In this document: positions 11,556-22,378 of the stretch, piece by piece
How positions within the stretch are numbered: position 1 is the stretch's first letter
Layout of the letters: every line of letters starts with the position of its first letter
From: Fomitopsis serialis
Taxonomy: Eukaryota; Basidiomycota; Agaricomycetes; Polyporales; Fomitopsidaceae
DNA: 64,000 nt
Reading direction: 5' to 3'
Assembly: GCF_022376445.1 (NCBI RefSeq)
Contig: NW_025954965.1
Location: 868,001-932,000, forward strand
Notes under the pieces: model-generated
What the model was told of the DNA's origin: nothing
What the model saw: only the letters and a program-made list of their open reading frames with translations
Databases searched by the model: none
Position numbers and translations under genes: made by a program

Positions 11556-13373
11556 ATGACTACAGATCCTCCTCTCGCGGTGCCAGACGAGTTGTCCGGA
11601 GACTCAACTGCTCCTACCACAGCGGCCGATGTTACATCCTCACTCGCTAAAGCATCCCTAGACGAGTGAGTTGCGCAGTAATTCACAACTACACCCTGTT
11701 TGACAACCCCAGCGCACCAATCACTCAATCACCTTCTGTTCCACTCACGCAAGTACCTGCAGCATCGCAGGAGACCTCGCCGGCTGGCGGAGGCGCATCC
11801 GCTCCGGCCATTAAACCAGCTCAGGAGGGCGCACACAACCAGGTGGTCACCCCGTGGGACGTAGAGGGTGCTGTCACCGACGACGGCAAGCAGCTCGCGA
11901 TCGATTATGACAAGCTCGTTGACCAGTTCGGCACGCGGAGGGTGGATGCGGCGGTCCTGGAGCGATTCGAGCGGTTGACGGGCCATCGCCCACATGTCTT
12001 CCTCAGGAGAGGGATGTTCTTCTCCATCGGTGTGTATATAACATCCCGCTAGGAGCATGCAAGGGATTGACCTCGGATGCAGTGACTTCGACAAGATCTT
12101 GGATCGCTATGAGCAAGGAAAGCCGTTCTTCCTCTATACCGGGCGAGGGCCGAGCAGCGACAGCATGCATCTGGGGCACATGGTCCCCTTCGTGTTCACA
12201 AAGTGCGTCTCCGCCCGCTTTGCAGGCAACGCTGTCCTGAGGTCAGTCGAGATGGTTGCAGGACGTCTTCGACGTACCGTTGGTCGTGCAGTTGACTGGT
12301 GCGTCCGACACTCGTCTAATCGTGATGCGAACTAACATTCTGCTGCAGACGACGAGAAGTTCCTCTTCAAGCATGAACTCAAGCCTGAGCAGACATACGA
12401 GTTCGCGAGACGGAATGCGCGGGATATCATAGCTGTCGGGTTCGACCTCAAGAAGACGTTCATCTTTAGCGACTACGACTACCTCGGCGGCGCCTTCTAC
12501 AAGAACGTCTCCAAGATCTCCCGTCAAATCACCATCAACCAGGCGAAAGCCACATTTGGCTTCAACGATTCGTGAGGTTTCGCCCTCCTTCATCGACATC
12601 CAGCCCACTCATCCTCTCCTGGCAGGGACAACATCGGAAAGATCCACTTCGCGTCTATCCAAGCCGCGCCATCCTTCTCCAACTCCTTCCCGCACATCTT
12701 CGGCACCGTCTCCAACATCCCTTGTCTCATCCCTTGCGCGATTGACCAAGACCCGTACTTCCGCCTCACGCGCGACGTCGCCGTCAAGCTCAAGTACCCC
12801 AAGCCCGCGCTCCTCCACTCCAAGTTCTTCCCGGCGCTCCAGGGCCCGCAGACGAAGATGAGCGCGTCGGACGTGAACTCGAGTATTTACATGAGCGACA
12901 CCCCTACGCAGATCAAGAACAAGATCAATCGCCATGGGTTCTCTGGAGGACAGGAGACGGAGGAGGAGCACAGGCGATTGGGCGGGAACCCAGATGTGGA
13001 TGTTGCGTACCAGTACTTGGGTTTCTTCCTGGATGACGAAGAGGAGTTGTTGAAGTTGGGAGAGGTATGTCGCAGTCTCCCGTCCTTGCAGACGAATGTA
13101 ACATCCTCATCCCATCTGCGCAGGAGTACCGTGCCGGCCGCCTACTAACTGGCCAGCTCAAGGCAAGGTGCATTCAACTTCTGCAGGAGTTCGTGAAGAG
13201 CTTCCAGGAGGTCAGTGATGATCTTGCTGACGCTTGTAATCTGATCACTGACTTGGACGATGCGCTTATAGCGGAAAGCGAAGGTCACAGACGCCGACAT
13301 CTCTGCCTTCATGGACTCGAGCCGCAAGATTGAGCCTACATTCGGCAAGAGCAAGGCCGCACCTGCGGCGTGA
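11556..13373 (+). CDS. wrs1: Cytosolic tryptophanyl-tRNA synthetase, one frame break
   Basis: This enzyme charges tRNA-Trp. A disordered N-terminus ([17 protein letters not shown], then a Gln/Pro-rich part) leads into [20 protein letters not shown] and the class I catalytic core. The HIGH-type motif lies in [14 protein letters not shown] and the KMSKS-type motif is KMSAS in [12 protein letters not shown]. Between them are [20 protein letters not shown] and [19 protein letters not shown]. The C-terminus ends [17 protein letters not shown]. Six introns were placed. One base appears to be missing near 12024 (CTCC on the coding strand): restoring frame there gives the normal FFSHRDF. Presence of the eukaryote-type linker [12 protein letters not shown] marks it as the cytosolic enzyme rather than the mitochondrial one. 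Confidence 0.93.
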
Positions 13374-13562
13374 GTTTAGTAGTAGTCAGATAGACATGAT
13401 GTAGGAAAAGAGAAGACAACAATATCGTGTTGTACAGGTAGATACATTTATGGTCATACAGAGGATGCCTTGAAGCCCGTAGCATGTAGGCTTGGCATGA
13501 ACATACTCATCGTGCCTGCGGCCTCTGGCGTATCAGCCTCACCTCCGTCTCAAGGCCACACC
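13374..13562. other. Short intergenic space
   Basis: Convergent 3' flanks of TrpRS and carboxypeptidase remnant A. Nothing was recognised. Confidence 0.4.
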
Positions 13563-14228
13563 TCACAAAGGCTCCTGCTGAAGCCATCGCCGCACCATCT
13601 CCAGTGTTTCCTTAGGTTTGTCATAGGGTGCCTGCATGGCCCGCACGGCGGTCAACGAATGCTAGCGAGGGATGATCGATGAGTATTGAGTGTTAGAACT
13701 CACCATATGTCCAGCGCCGTGAAAAGTGGCGAATGTGAGCGGTCCGGCACTTCTGGTCCTCCCCGCCACCGTCCCATTTTTAGTCCACTCTTACAAGGGC
13801 TGCTCGACGAAAAGACGGTGCCCGCTCCACTCCATGGCGAGGGTCATGCGCTCCAGCCCCATCTAGGAGTCACGTCAGTGAGGCCCGACGACGTGCATAG
13901 GCTCGTGTGGATTGCGCACCCCGGCTACGGACACTATGGCGAGGAAACGCAGTATTCACTAATGTCGTGTAATCCGATGCGGCAAGATCGTGGAGAAGGC
14001 TCGACGACATGAATGGTTCTTCCTCTGTTGTGCATTTCGACCCGACGACGACGGAGTGTGCTCACCTCCACGTCTGGTTGTAGTGTAAATACCGCTTCCA
14101 CCACTGTGTATACCGACTTCATGTAGCAAAGGGTTGAATGAAGGGTGCCAAGAGTTCGACTCCTTCGTGCCAGTGAGGCCTATCACAACTGCCGTCGTAT
14201 GCAGCAAGACCAAGAGCGACAACAGCAT
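13563..14228 (-). pseudogene. Serine carboxypeptidase copy A, internally deleted remnant
   Basis: Both ends of a carboxypeptidase can be read but the middle is gone. The N-terminal part has a signal-peptide-like MLLSLLVLLHTTAVVIG. A second stretch, LLHDLAASDYTTLVNTAFPR, matches the propeptide region just before the IKKSDFC motif of copies B-D. It then jumps (near 13870-13900) straight to LERMTLAMEWSGHRLFVEQPL, which breaks, then [18 protein letters not shown] and APYDKPKETLEMVRRWLQQEPL-stop. The catalytic Ser (GESYG) and Asp segments are missing; only the His motif GAGHM remains. It is therefore a pseudogene. It lies head-to-head with intact copy B. Confidence 0.8.
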
Positions 14229-14600
14229 CGCCTATTCCCTCAGACTGTGCAGAAAGGACAACTGATAGATGAGAATGTAGCGCAAGCCGAGGGCTGACTA
14301 CTCTTCCCAGCTGTATCTTGCTCGGCGTATCTTCTTGGTATCTCCCCATACTGCGCTCAATGACGGCCTGACGGACATAAGACTGCTTAGCTCAGTGTGC
14401 AGATCGTGTTGGAGGGAGGTTCTGTCTAGACAAGAGTACTGAGGTGGTGTTGTCGACATTGTAACAGGCCGACCTTTTTGAGGCTGAGTCACGGTAACGC
14501 AAGGACTGGTCAACGACTGCAGATCGCACAAGCGCTCAACATCAATGCGCTCACGTGAACGGGTCGACACGCTCATGGACCGACGCGCGTCGTGGCGCGT

Positions 14601-14639
14601 CACTGGAACTTAAGCTTAAGTACTTAAGTACTGCCAGTG
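14601..14639. repeat. 39-base imperfect palindrome upstream of carboxypeptidase B
   Basis: CACTGG at 14601-14606 and CCAGTG at 14634-14639 enclose a run of AACTTAAGC, TTAAGTAC and TTAAGTACTG modules that are themselves palindromic. It sits about 75-110 bases before the ATG of copy B, between the divergent copies A and B. It could be a binding site, a hairpin-type insertion footprint, or part of the core promoter. A shorter relative occurs at 44672-44691. Confidence 0.6.
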
Positions 14640-14711
14640 GTACTCTTGGATGGATAGGGCAGCATTCATATGCCGCGCTGGGGACAGACTACGTCTATCT
14701 TATCTGCTGCA

Positions 14712-16902
14712 ATGCTCTCGTCTCGTATTTCTGCCCTACTCGCTACCGTTGCTATCGTTGCGAGTGCTGCCCAATTCCCAGTTGTCCAGCCGAAGTTGCA
14801 GGCAAGAAACGCCCCAAGTGTTGGCCTCGGTGCAGACCAATACAATGCGGGCCTACTCACTCCGCTGAGAAACCTCTCCGCCCTGTCGATCGACGAGTTC
14901 ATGACATTCTGTCATCCCCTCTTCCCCAACTACAATGTGCGCATCAAGAAGTCGGACTTTTGCGACGGTACCGTTGGGTATGTGCGCTACGCTGTCATGT
15001 GCATAACTAAAATGTGTCCAGAGCATACACAGGATACATAGACATCCAGGCCAGACATATCTCCTTCTACTTCTTCGAGAGCAGGAATGACCCCGCCAAG
15101 GACGACGTCATATTATGGGCAGACGGAGGTCCGGGGTGCTCTTCTGCTCTCGGTCTCTTCATGCAGCTCGGTGAATCATCGTGCCCTTTTCTTGTATATA
15201 TTTTCTGAAGTTCACTCCCTCGTCCAGGCCCCTGTAGAATAACCAACCTTGACAACCTCACATTCAACCCGTACTCATGGAACAACAAGGCCAATATCTT
15301 CTTCATAGATCAGCCTATTGGCGTTGGCTTCTCATACGCGGAGTATGGAGAGACAGTCGTGAGTAGTAAGAGTGCTGTTATGTACTACTGATTGTCGAAA
15401 CGCATGCCCAGAGCACGACCCCGGAGGCAGCCCAAGACATCGCCGCATTTGTTGCTATCTTCTTCGAGCACTTCGAACAATTCAAGGGACGTGCCTTCCA
15501 CATGGCTGGCGAGTCATATGGCGTACGCATAACATAAATTACGCCTCATACACGGGGCAGACCACATCATTTTGAATCGTTCCTTTAGGGCCGCTACATC
15601 CCTGTGTTTGCCGCAGAAATTTACGACCAGAACACCAAGCTTGTTGAGGCAGGCTTAACCCCTGTCAACCTGTCCTCCATCATGATAGGTACGTCAGCCT
15701 TACGGGGTGCTCAGTCCTGCTCAGTATTCGGCTTGTCTTTGTCTAGGCAATGGGTGCACTGACTGGGTCTCGATGATACCGTCTTACTACGACATGACTT
15801 GCACTGCTGTTTCTGTCGCCCCGATTATGGACATCAGGTCTGTAGGCTCATTACCTCTGTATCTTACACCCATCTTTGCTGATGAAATAGTGTGCAGCTC
15901 ATGCGTGCGCATGAAACAGGCAGTGAGTGTCTTCTCGCTCCTTGATCACACATGGATCGTGTCAAACACTGCATGGCGAGATTCCACGCTGCCGGGATGC
16001 GCTGCAGAAATCTTGCATAGAACAGTCCGATCGCTTGAGCTGCGATGCTGCAAAGCTCTTCTGCTCGGCCGAGATCGACGGGCCCTTTTTCGAAACAGGT
16101 GAGACAGTGCACTCGTGGCGTCGCACGATTAGCCCTATCGCTAACTGCACCGTCACAGGCTACAACCCGTACGACATCAGCAAACCATGGTAGGTACATC
16201 AAACCAAATGGGTACCTGATGCTAATCAACTAGCAGTTATGGTTCCGTCGACGAGACCCTCTGCTACCCATCAACAAAGTGCGTCGTCGCCGACCCTCAA
16301 CCGAGCTACACTGATTTCCTGTCTTTCAATTCGCAGAGCGATCGGTGCTTATCTCGACCGACCGGATGTTCGCAAGCAGATTGGAGTGGACGCGTTCGTA
16401 GGCACGAACTTCAGCATCTGCAACGACGAGGTGCACGCGGCATTCGACCTGGCGAACGATCGGATGTTCCCAACGCAATTCTACATCAGCGCGCTTCTCG
16501 AGCGCGGTGTGCGTGCGCTCATTTACGTCGGCGTGAATGACTGGGCCTGCAACTGGGTGCGTGCGACTCTGCCTGAGGATTTGGCTTACTGACGAGCGAG
16601 GACATGTGTCGTAGGTCGGGAACAATCGCATGTTGTTGGATTTGGAATGGTCGGGTCAGGAAGCGTTCGTCAAGGAACCACTTAAAGAATGGACGGTGAA
16701 CGGCATTGCTGCCGGACTGACGAGGAGCGCTGGACCCTTGACATTCGCCACCATTTATGATGCTGGGCATATGGTGAGCGTCTTTGCAGCCATGTTGAGG
16801 GTTGTCACTAGAGTCTGTTTGGTACCTTCATAGGCTCCCTACGACAAGCCTGCAGAGTTGCTCGAGCTGATCAAGCGATGGCTAGCCGTGGAAGAGCTGT
16901 GA
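14712..16902 (+). CDS. Secreted serine carboxypeptidase, copy B (intact)
   Basis: An S10-family carboxypeptidase, which removes C-terminal residues at acid pH. The ATG at 14712 gives a signal peptide ([20 protein letters not shown]). An upstream in-frame ATG at 14670 would bury that peptide and is less likely. Motifs: [42 protein letters not shown] (oxyanion region), [20 protein letters not shown], then the nucleophile Ser in [18 protein letters not shown], the Asp in [17 protein letters not shown] and the His in [15 protein letters not shown]. About eleven short introns are needed and all keep frame. The protein is about 500-540 residues. It reads in the same direction as AT copy 1 downstream. 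The D-AT2 pair mirrors this arrangement on the other strand. Confidence 0.93.
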
Positions 16903-17784
16903 AGTCCCGTAGAGAACAAGGCTTGTAGAGGTGTATACCGCCCGTGGTTTCGACAAGCTCAAGCTCAAACTCAAACTTAGACAGCGGACTCAATGAAGCA
17001 CCGCAGACTTCAAGTCAGTAGCGTGTGCCACAATGTGAGTGGGCCGCATGTCATGCATAGTGCAACACTGATGTGTGCATTCTCGCCCATTCTCTGACCG
17101 TAGGTCATGAGGCGCTTTGGAATATCTGGTGATTGAAGCCGGAAGACTTATGGATCAGGCATCGGTGAATTCATCTGCTAACAGTTATATAGCATGTAGC
17201 CGAAGTGCGTTTTCATGACCACGTCCTATAACGCCGTCTCCTCTTAGCAGCGGACACTCTCAATCTGTGAGGTCAAGAGAATCCGGGTCATTGTCATCCC
17301 TTACATAGACTGACGGATCACGCCTGTCTATTTAGCTATGCCCATCGAGCACCAAACATCGGAATGCTACTAATAAATAGCCTAACTGACGTTCTGGTAG
17401 GGCCTTACACTTGGGTCAAGTTTGGACTACATGTCCGTACCTCGAGCCTGTGCAGACTGCGACTTTGCTGTGTTGCTCCGAGGTCGATTATTGAATTGAA
17501 GTACCAAGGCTGTCTACAGGCAACTGGCGTATTTCGTCGATGTCCAGTTCGGCTCATTAGACGAGGTCCAAGGTACGTGGGGACAGAATCGTTGTCGACC
17601 GCGAGTTCTGATAACTAGGCTCTCACAGGAGTGCCTGTACCTGTGGAGGCGAGGCGCACATTCAACTTTATATGTCGCAATGCGCGATATATAGATGACG
17701 GGGCATCAAATACGGGCAGGAGAACCTGATAAGAACCTGGCCTCCGGTCGATCCTGTCCAACCTGAATCCACAGTCCTGCGACC
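16903..17784. other. Intergenic between carboxypeptidase B and acyltransferase copy 1
   Basis: No gene. A CTCAAG-type short repeat lies at 16951-16976. The block around 17600-17660 (GAGTTCTGAT, then CTGTACCTGTGGAGGCGAGGC) has a diverged inverted counterpart at about 24140-24225, upstream of AT copy 2. The duplication therefore included promoter DNA. ACTTTATATG near 17664 and GATATATAG near 17688 are TATA-like. Confidence 0.65.
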
Positions 17785-19423
17785 ATGGTCTCAGCTCCTG
17801 CCAAGGAGTCAGCTCCGATGCTCTTCCCCTCCGACGGGAAGCCACCCTACGTGCACCTGCGCGAAACGACCTTGACGTTCAGCAGGCCGCTGGGGGGAAA
17901 CGAACTAGGTTACGTGCTGCTGCGTCGCACGCGCGGATATTACGACTCGTTCACCATTGTTTCCCTCGTTTGTTCCGGTGGGCACACTATCACCGACGAC
18001 GAGGTCGTACAGGCCTGCGCAGCTCTCCGCCTCCGCCACCCTCTCCTCGCGTCTAAGGTCGCATACAGCACCATGGAACCCCCGACGCTGGTCTACACCT
18101 CCCCCCTTACTGAAGCCCACGCTGTTCGCGAGGCTAGGGCCCAAATCGAAATCCACGCCTTCCATGATCAGGATGCCTCCACGGAGACACTTCGCGACCA
18201 GTGGTTATACGCCAACCCTGAGGAGGCCCTCGACCTGCGTAACGGGACCTGTTCCCTCTACTGGGGGCGCGACACCGACTCGCGCTCTGGAAAGTACATC
18301 CTCGGCTTCATGACGCCACACTTCATCACCGATGGCCGCCGCCGGCTGAACCTCGTTCGCTGCATGCTCGACTTGCTTGCCACCCCGGGTCGCGCTGCGC
18401 ACGAATTGGCAGCACACTTCAGTGGGAAAATGCCAATCGTGGAGATCCCGCCCGCATGGGAGAGCCTTTGTCCCGACATGCGCACCACCGATCCAGCCGA
18501 ACTCGCGAAGGCAAAGGAGGCATTCGACGAGCTCGTCAAATTCAGGAGCAAGGTAAGCCTAAAGCGCGTTGCGTGTTAAACCCCCGCTGATGAGCTTTAC
18601 TAGCCTGTATCGGCCTCGTTCCTGACGGCACCATCGCTGAGGACAGCCTCCAGCCGCGATTCGTGCGTCAAATCTGGTCTACGGAAGAGACCAAGCGCAT
18701 CTTGAAAGCCTGCAAGGCTCACGGCGTCACGATCACTCACCTCGCCAACATCGCTAGCGCTTTCGCTACTGTGCAACATCCAGGTGCTGCCGATCGTAAT
18801 GGGGTTCCCAGAGACGAGGATTCGTACTACTTCGAGTTCTCCCAGGCGATCGACCTCAGCGCAAAAGTGCCCAGGCTGTCGAACAACGGGGAGATGAGAC
18901 GGCCGTTCGCATGGTCGTCTATCCCGTCGTGATATCCGTTCCTCGTGCTGCAGCCGCCAAATCGGCAGGCCAGGACGCGATTTGGGATGCCGCGCGCCAA
19001 TTCAAGGAGCGGAGCGACGCCTTCGTGAAGTCACCTTACTTCTGGCACTTCAATGGTTTCTACGGTGCGATCGCTTCGAGAACTACATGGCTCAGATGAC
19101 TGGCAAGCCGTTCGTGCCATACATGAGCAGCCTGGGCGACCTGAAGAGCATCCTGCCGATTCGTTACCCCGTCCAGCTCCCTCATGTGAATGGGGACGTC
19201 GACGGGTCGACGAGTCACAGCGCGGAGGTCCGAATCTTGGACCAAATCACGTCGGGGAAGATCGATCCGCAGGTATCCAGCTTCCTGATGTACACGTTCG
19301 ACGAGAGCTTGAACCTCCAGTTCAAATGGAACGCGGGTCGCGTAAGCGACGACCTCATCAATGGCTGGTTCACCCGTGTAGTCGAGCTATTCGCAAGTGG
19401 CCGACGACGAAGGCACTATGTAG
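17785..19423 (+). CDS. HxxxDG acyltransferase (AATase-like), copy 1, frame broken
   Basis: The first exon (to the intron donor at 18553) reads cleanly: MVSAPAKESAPMLFPSDGKP, then DEVVQACAALRLRHPLLASK and GFMTPHFITDGRRRLNLVRC. HFITDG fits the HxxxDG active-site motif of CoA-dependent acyltransferases such as fungal alcohol acetyltransferases and BAHD or condensation enzymes. The second exon is collinear with intact copy 2 (22379-24040) only after frame corrections near 18612, 18894, 19074 and 19392. It should end at TAG 19421-19423. The first is a G-run loss; the last is not a simple homopolymer change. This copy could therefore be really decaying, though other genes here show similar single-base losses. 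Substrate unknown. Copies 1 and 2 are roughly 80-85% identical in the first exon by eye. Confidence 0.75.
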
Positions 19424-19855
19424 TTTCATGCCGGTAAGATCTCCGTATCTCCGATGATGTTTGTCTAAACTAGTGACTGTGTTGGCTTCAGGTCGGAGTG
19501 GGTCCTAACGAACTCGATTGATTACCTTTGGTCTTCACGTACGGGGTGGATCTCTGTGACATTAAGTAGTCACTGTGCAGTAGCATGCTCATTACTATGT
19601 CAGTACTTCAGTTGTCCGAGTTGGTACCTAGCGCTCAGCCGCCTAAGTCGTGCCAAACGTAGGATCTGTTGAATCTCTCTCGACGTAAGTTGACGGCTGG
19701 ACATTGCCCAGTAAACATCGCAGCTCAGGCGGAAGATGTGCTGTTTCGCTTCGTTCGTTGACACTGATCAATACTCACGTCAGCACAGATTCACATCGTA
19801 CACCAGCTACTGCGCGTATTCGATACATACGTTTTGACAATGTATTCCTGTCCGT
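19424..19855. other. Intergenic between convergent AT copy 1 and carboxypeptidase C
   Basis: This is the centre of the inverted arrangement of the cluster. No ORF or repeat was recognised here. Confidence 0.5.
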
Positions 19856-22023
19856 TCATAGCGGCTCTTGAGCTATCCAGCGATTGACGAGCTCCAAAGA
19901 TTCTTTGGGCATGTCATGAGGGACCTACATAGCGAATGAGTCTGTATATGACAAGAATGAGATCACGACACACCATATGCCCTGCCCCGTATATCGTTGC
20001 GAAAGTCAGAGGTCCCGCACTCCTGGTGAGCCCCGCGACAGCCCCATCGACATTCCATTCCCGTAAAGGTGGGCAACGAACTCCGCTTGACCAGTCCATT
20101 GCATGCTCAGCGTCATGCGTTCATTCCCAACCTGTGATAGTAGTATAGTGATCAGCTGGTCTCGATGGACTACAAACGAGCGGGCAATTCGGCGCGCACC
20201 CAGTTGCAGAGAAGGTCGTACACTCCGACGTATATGAGAACTCGGACGTCCCGCTCGAGGAGCCCTTCGAGGTAATATTGTGTTGGAACATATGGTCCAG
20301 ATGTGACATGAATCGTCCGTTCAATTCGAAGTTTACACTTGAGTAGTTCTCGGGTGTCGGGTCGGTGCCAAGTAGGGCTCGAATATCCGGTGTATTGAGG
20401 TAGGCAACGATGTCTCTGCGGTGGTAACACATCAGTATTTTCTCGTTGTGCCGTCGCTTGCAGGCAACGCGATATACCTTGTTATAGGATAGCAGAGTGT
20501 ATCCATGAGCGTTCCTTCGCTGGTTTACGCCGGGATCAGGACCAAGACGGCGTGGCGCAAGATCGAGCTCTGCAATGGCTCACCATTTTTTGCTGAGGTC
20601 ATAAGGATTGAGCCCTACATGGCCGACCAGATATGCGTGACGTGAGTTCCAAGTGCTCACGAATGATCATATCCACTAACCTGCTGGCACGTACCCGAGT
20701 TCAGACTCACAAAAGGCCAAGGACGCTTCACATCCTATACTATCGAGCACGTCAAAGCAAGCTTCCTTCATCGTCTTATAGCAACGTGGAAGCTATAGCG
20801 TCAGGCCTTCAGCGGCTCGAAATGTGGGTGATGCAGCTCCTTCCATACCGCTTGCTTCATCCGTACGCAGGCACTTCGAACGTGAGTCATCAGTTAAGAT
20901 TAAGGGATGAATTCTATGAGCGCAGAACATCTGACCTTATGGATTCCACCGGAGGCAAAGACGCTGGTGTGCACTTCATGTCATAGTAGGACTGTAACAT
21001 CCCGAGGTAGTTGGTTAATCCATTCCCTGCGGAAGGTATTAGACAACTTTTAACGATAAACAGACAGTGAGAGCTTCACTAACCAATCATGACTGATGTC
21101 AAGTTGACCGGGGGGATTCCGTATTCAATTAGCCGGGAGTTCTGATCAAGAATCGCGGCCGCAAAGAGCGGAAGATAGCGGCCCTGGAGACTACTATGAG
21201 AGACTTCAGTACGTGAGTGGGCATGTAACAGTGCTTACGCCGAATGACTCTCCGGCCATGTGGAACGATTTCCCAGTGAACTTCCTGAAGTGCTCGAAGA
21301 AAATGGCCACAAATGCGGCGATGTCCACGGCAGCTTCCTCAGTAGTGCTCTGAACAGTATCAGCAAGTGCATAATCAAGTGCGGGAAAACGTTATACGTA
21401 CGACCATTTCGCCATAGTCTGCGTAGGAGAAACCAACTCCTATGGGTTGATCAATGAAGAATATGTTCGCCTTATCGTTCCAGCCATATGGGTTATGCTC
21501 GGTGCTGCTTGAGTTGACAATGTTACATGGACCTAACGGCCGGTTTTCACGCGTCAGCGCACGCGGTTTACACAAGATTGAATAGTACTGACCGAGTTCC
21601 ATGAGAAGGCCCGATGAGGACGATCCTCCGGGACCGCCATTCGTCCAGAATATAACGTCGTCTTCATCAGGCTCACTTCTACTCTCGAAGAAGTAAAAGA
21701 AGAGGTGGCGAGCCTCGATGTCAATGTAGCCCGTGTATGCTCTACAAGGGTAGCGGAATGAGCACAAGCCCGGCACTCGAGGTGTGGATCGCACTGGCTA
21801 TAGTGACCACGTACGTGACTGTACTATCACAGAAATCGGATTTCTTGATGCGCACACTATGCCGAGGCAACGCTGGATGGATCAGTACTGCAAAGGCATC
21901 GTTCGAGAGTAACTTCAAGTCGTGCGGGGTTGATGTCAATGCTTGGAGGTTCTGTACTCCGCCGCCGACCCGCGCCATGGCTGCTATCGCGAACAACGGT
22001 CGAACTTTGCTGTATAGAAGCAT
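19856..22023 (-). CDS. Serine carboxypeptidase copy C, diverged and frame broken
   Basis: The minus strand from 22023 gives MLLYSKVRPLFAIAAMARVG (signal-peptide-like). It continues [123 protein letters not shown] and VPHDMPKESLELVNRWIAQE before the stop at 19856. The catalytic Ser, Asp and His positions are all present. Two features set it apart from B and D: GPGGSS replaces the usual GPGCSS, and the 3' half has single-base frame breaks near 20071 and 20305. It is the most diverged full-length copy. It may be an active paralogue with sequence errors or a young pseudogene. Confidence 0.8.
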
Positions 22024-22378
22024 GTTGTATAGATTGAGTGGATGAGTTTCGAGAGTTGTAGTGCGCAGCCACAACGCAGCGTCGCAGCCCGCTGCCCAAG
22101 CCGCTGCCAACGGTTCGGGCCGGGCGGTTCGGGAACGAGCGCTCGCGCGCCGACACCGACAAGTTGAAGCACTAACAGAACTTATTGTTGGAACGAACTC
22201 AGAAGAACGTTCACTTGGTGATGGCCCTTCAAGTGAAGACGTGCAAAAAATTCGACTGTGCGACGACCCACTCTACAAGGGGGAATGGCACACTGATCTA
22301 CTGAAGCCATCATATATGTAGTACAGCGTTATATAAGCACAAGACGCAGAACGTCGCAGATACACAACCAACATGCAA
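22024..22378. other. Intergenic between AT copy 2 and carboxypeptidase C
   Basis: Promoter region of copy C and 3' flank of AT copy 2. A GTTATATAAGC element at about 22329-22338 lies on the plus strand near the AT2 3' end. No gene recognised. Confidence 0.4.
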
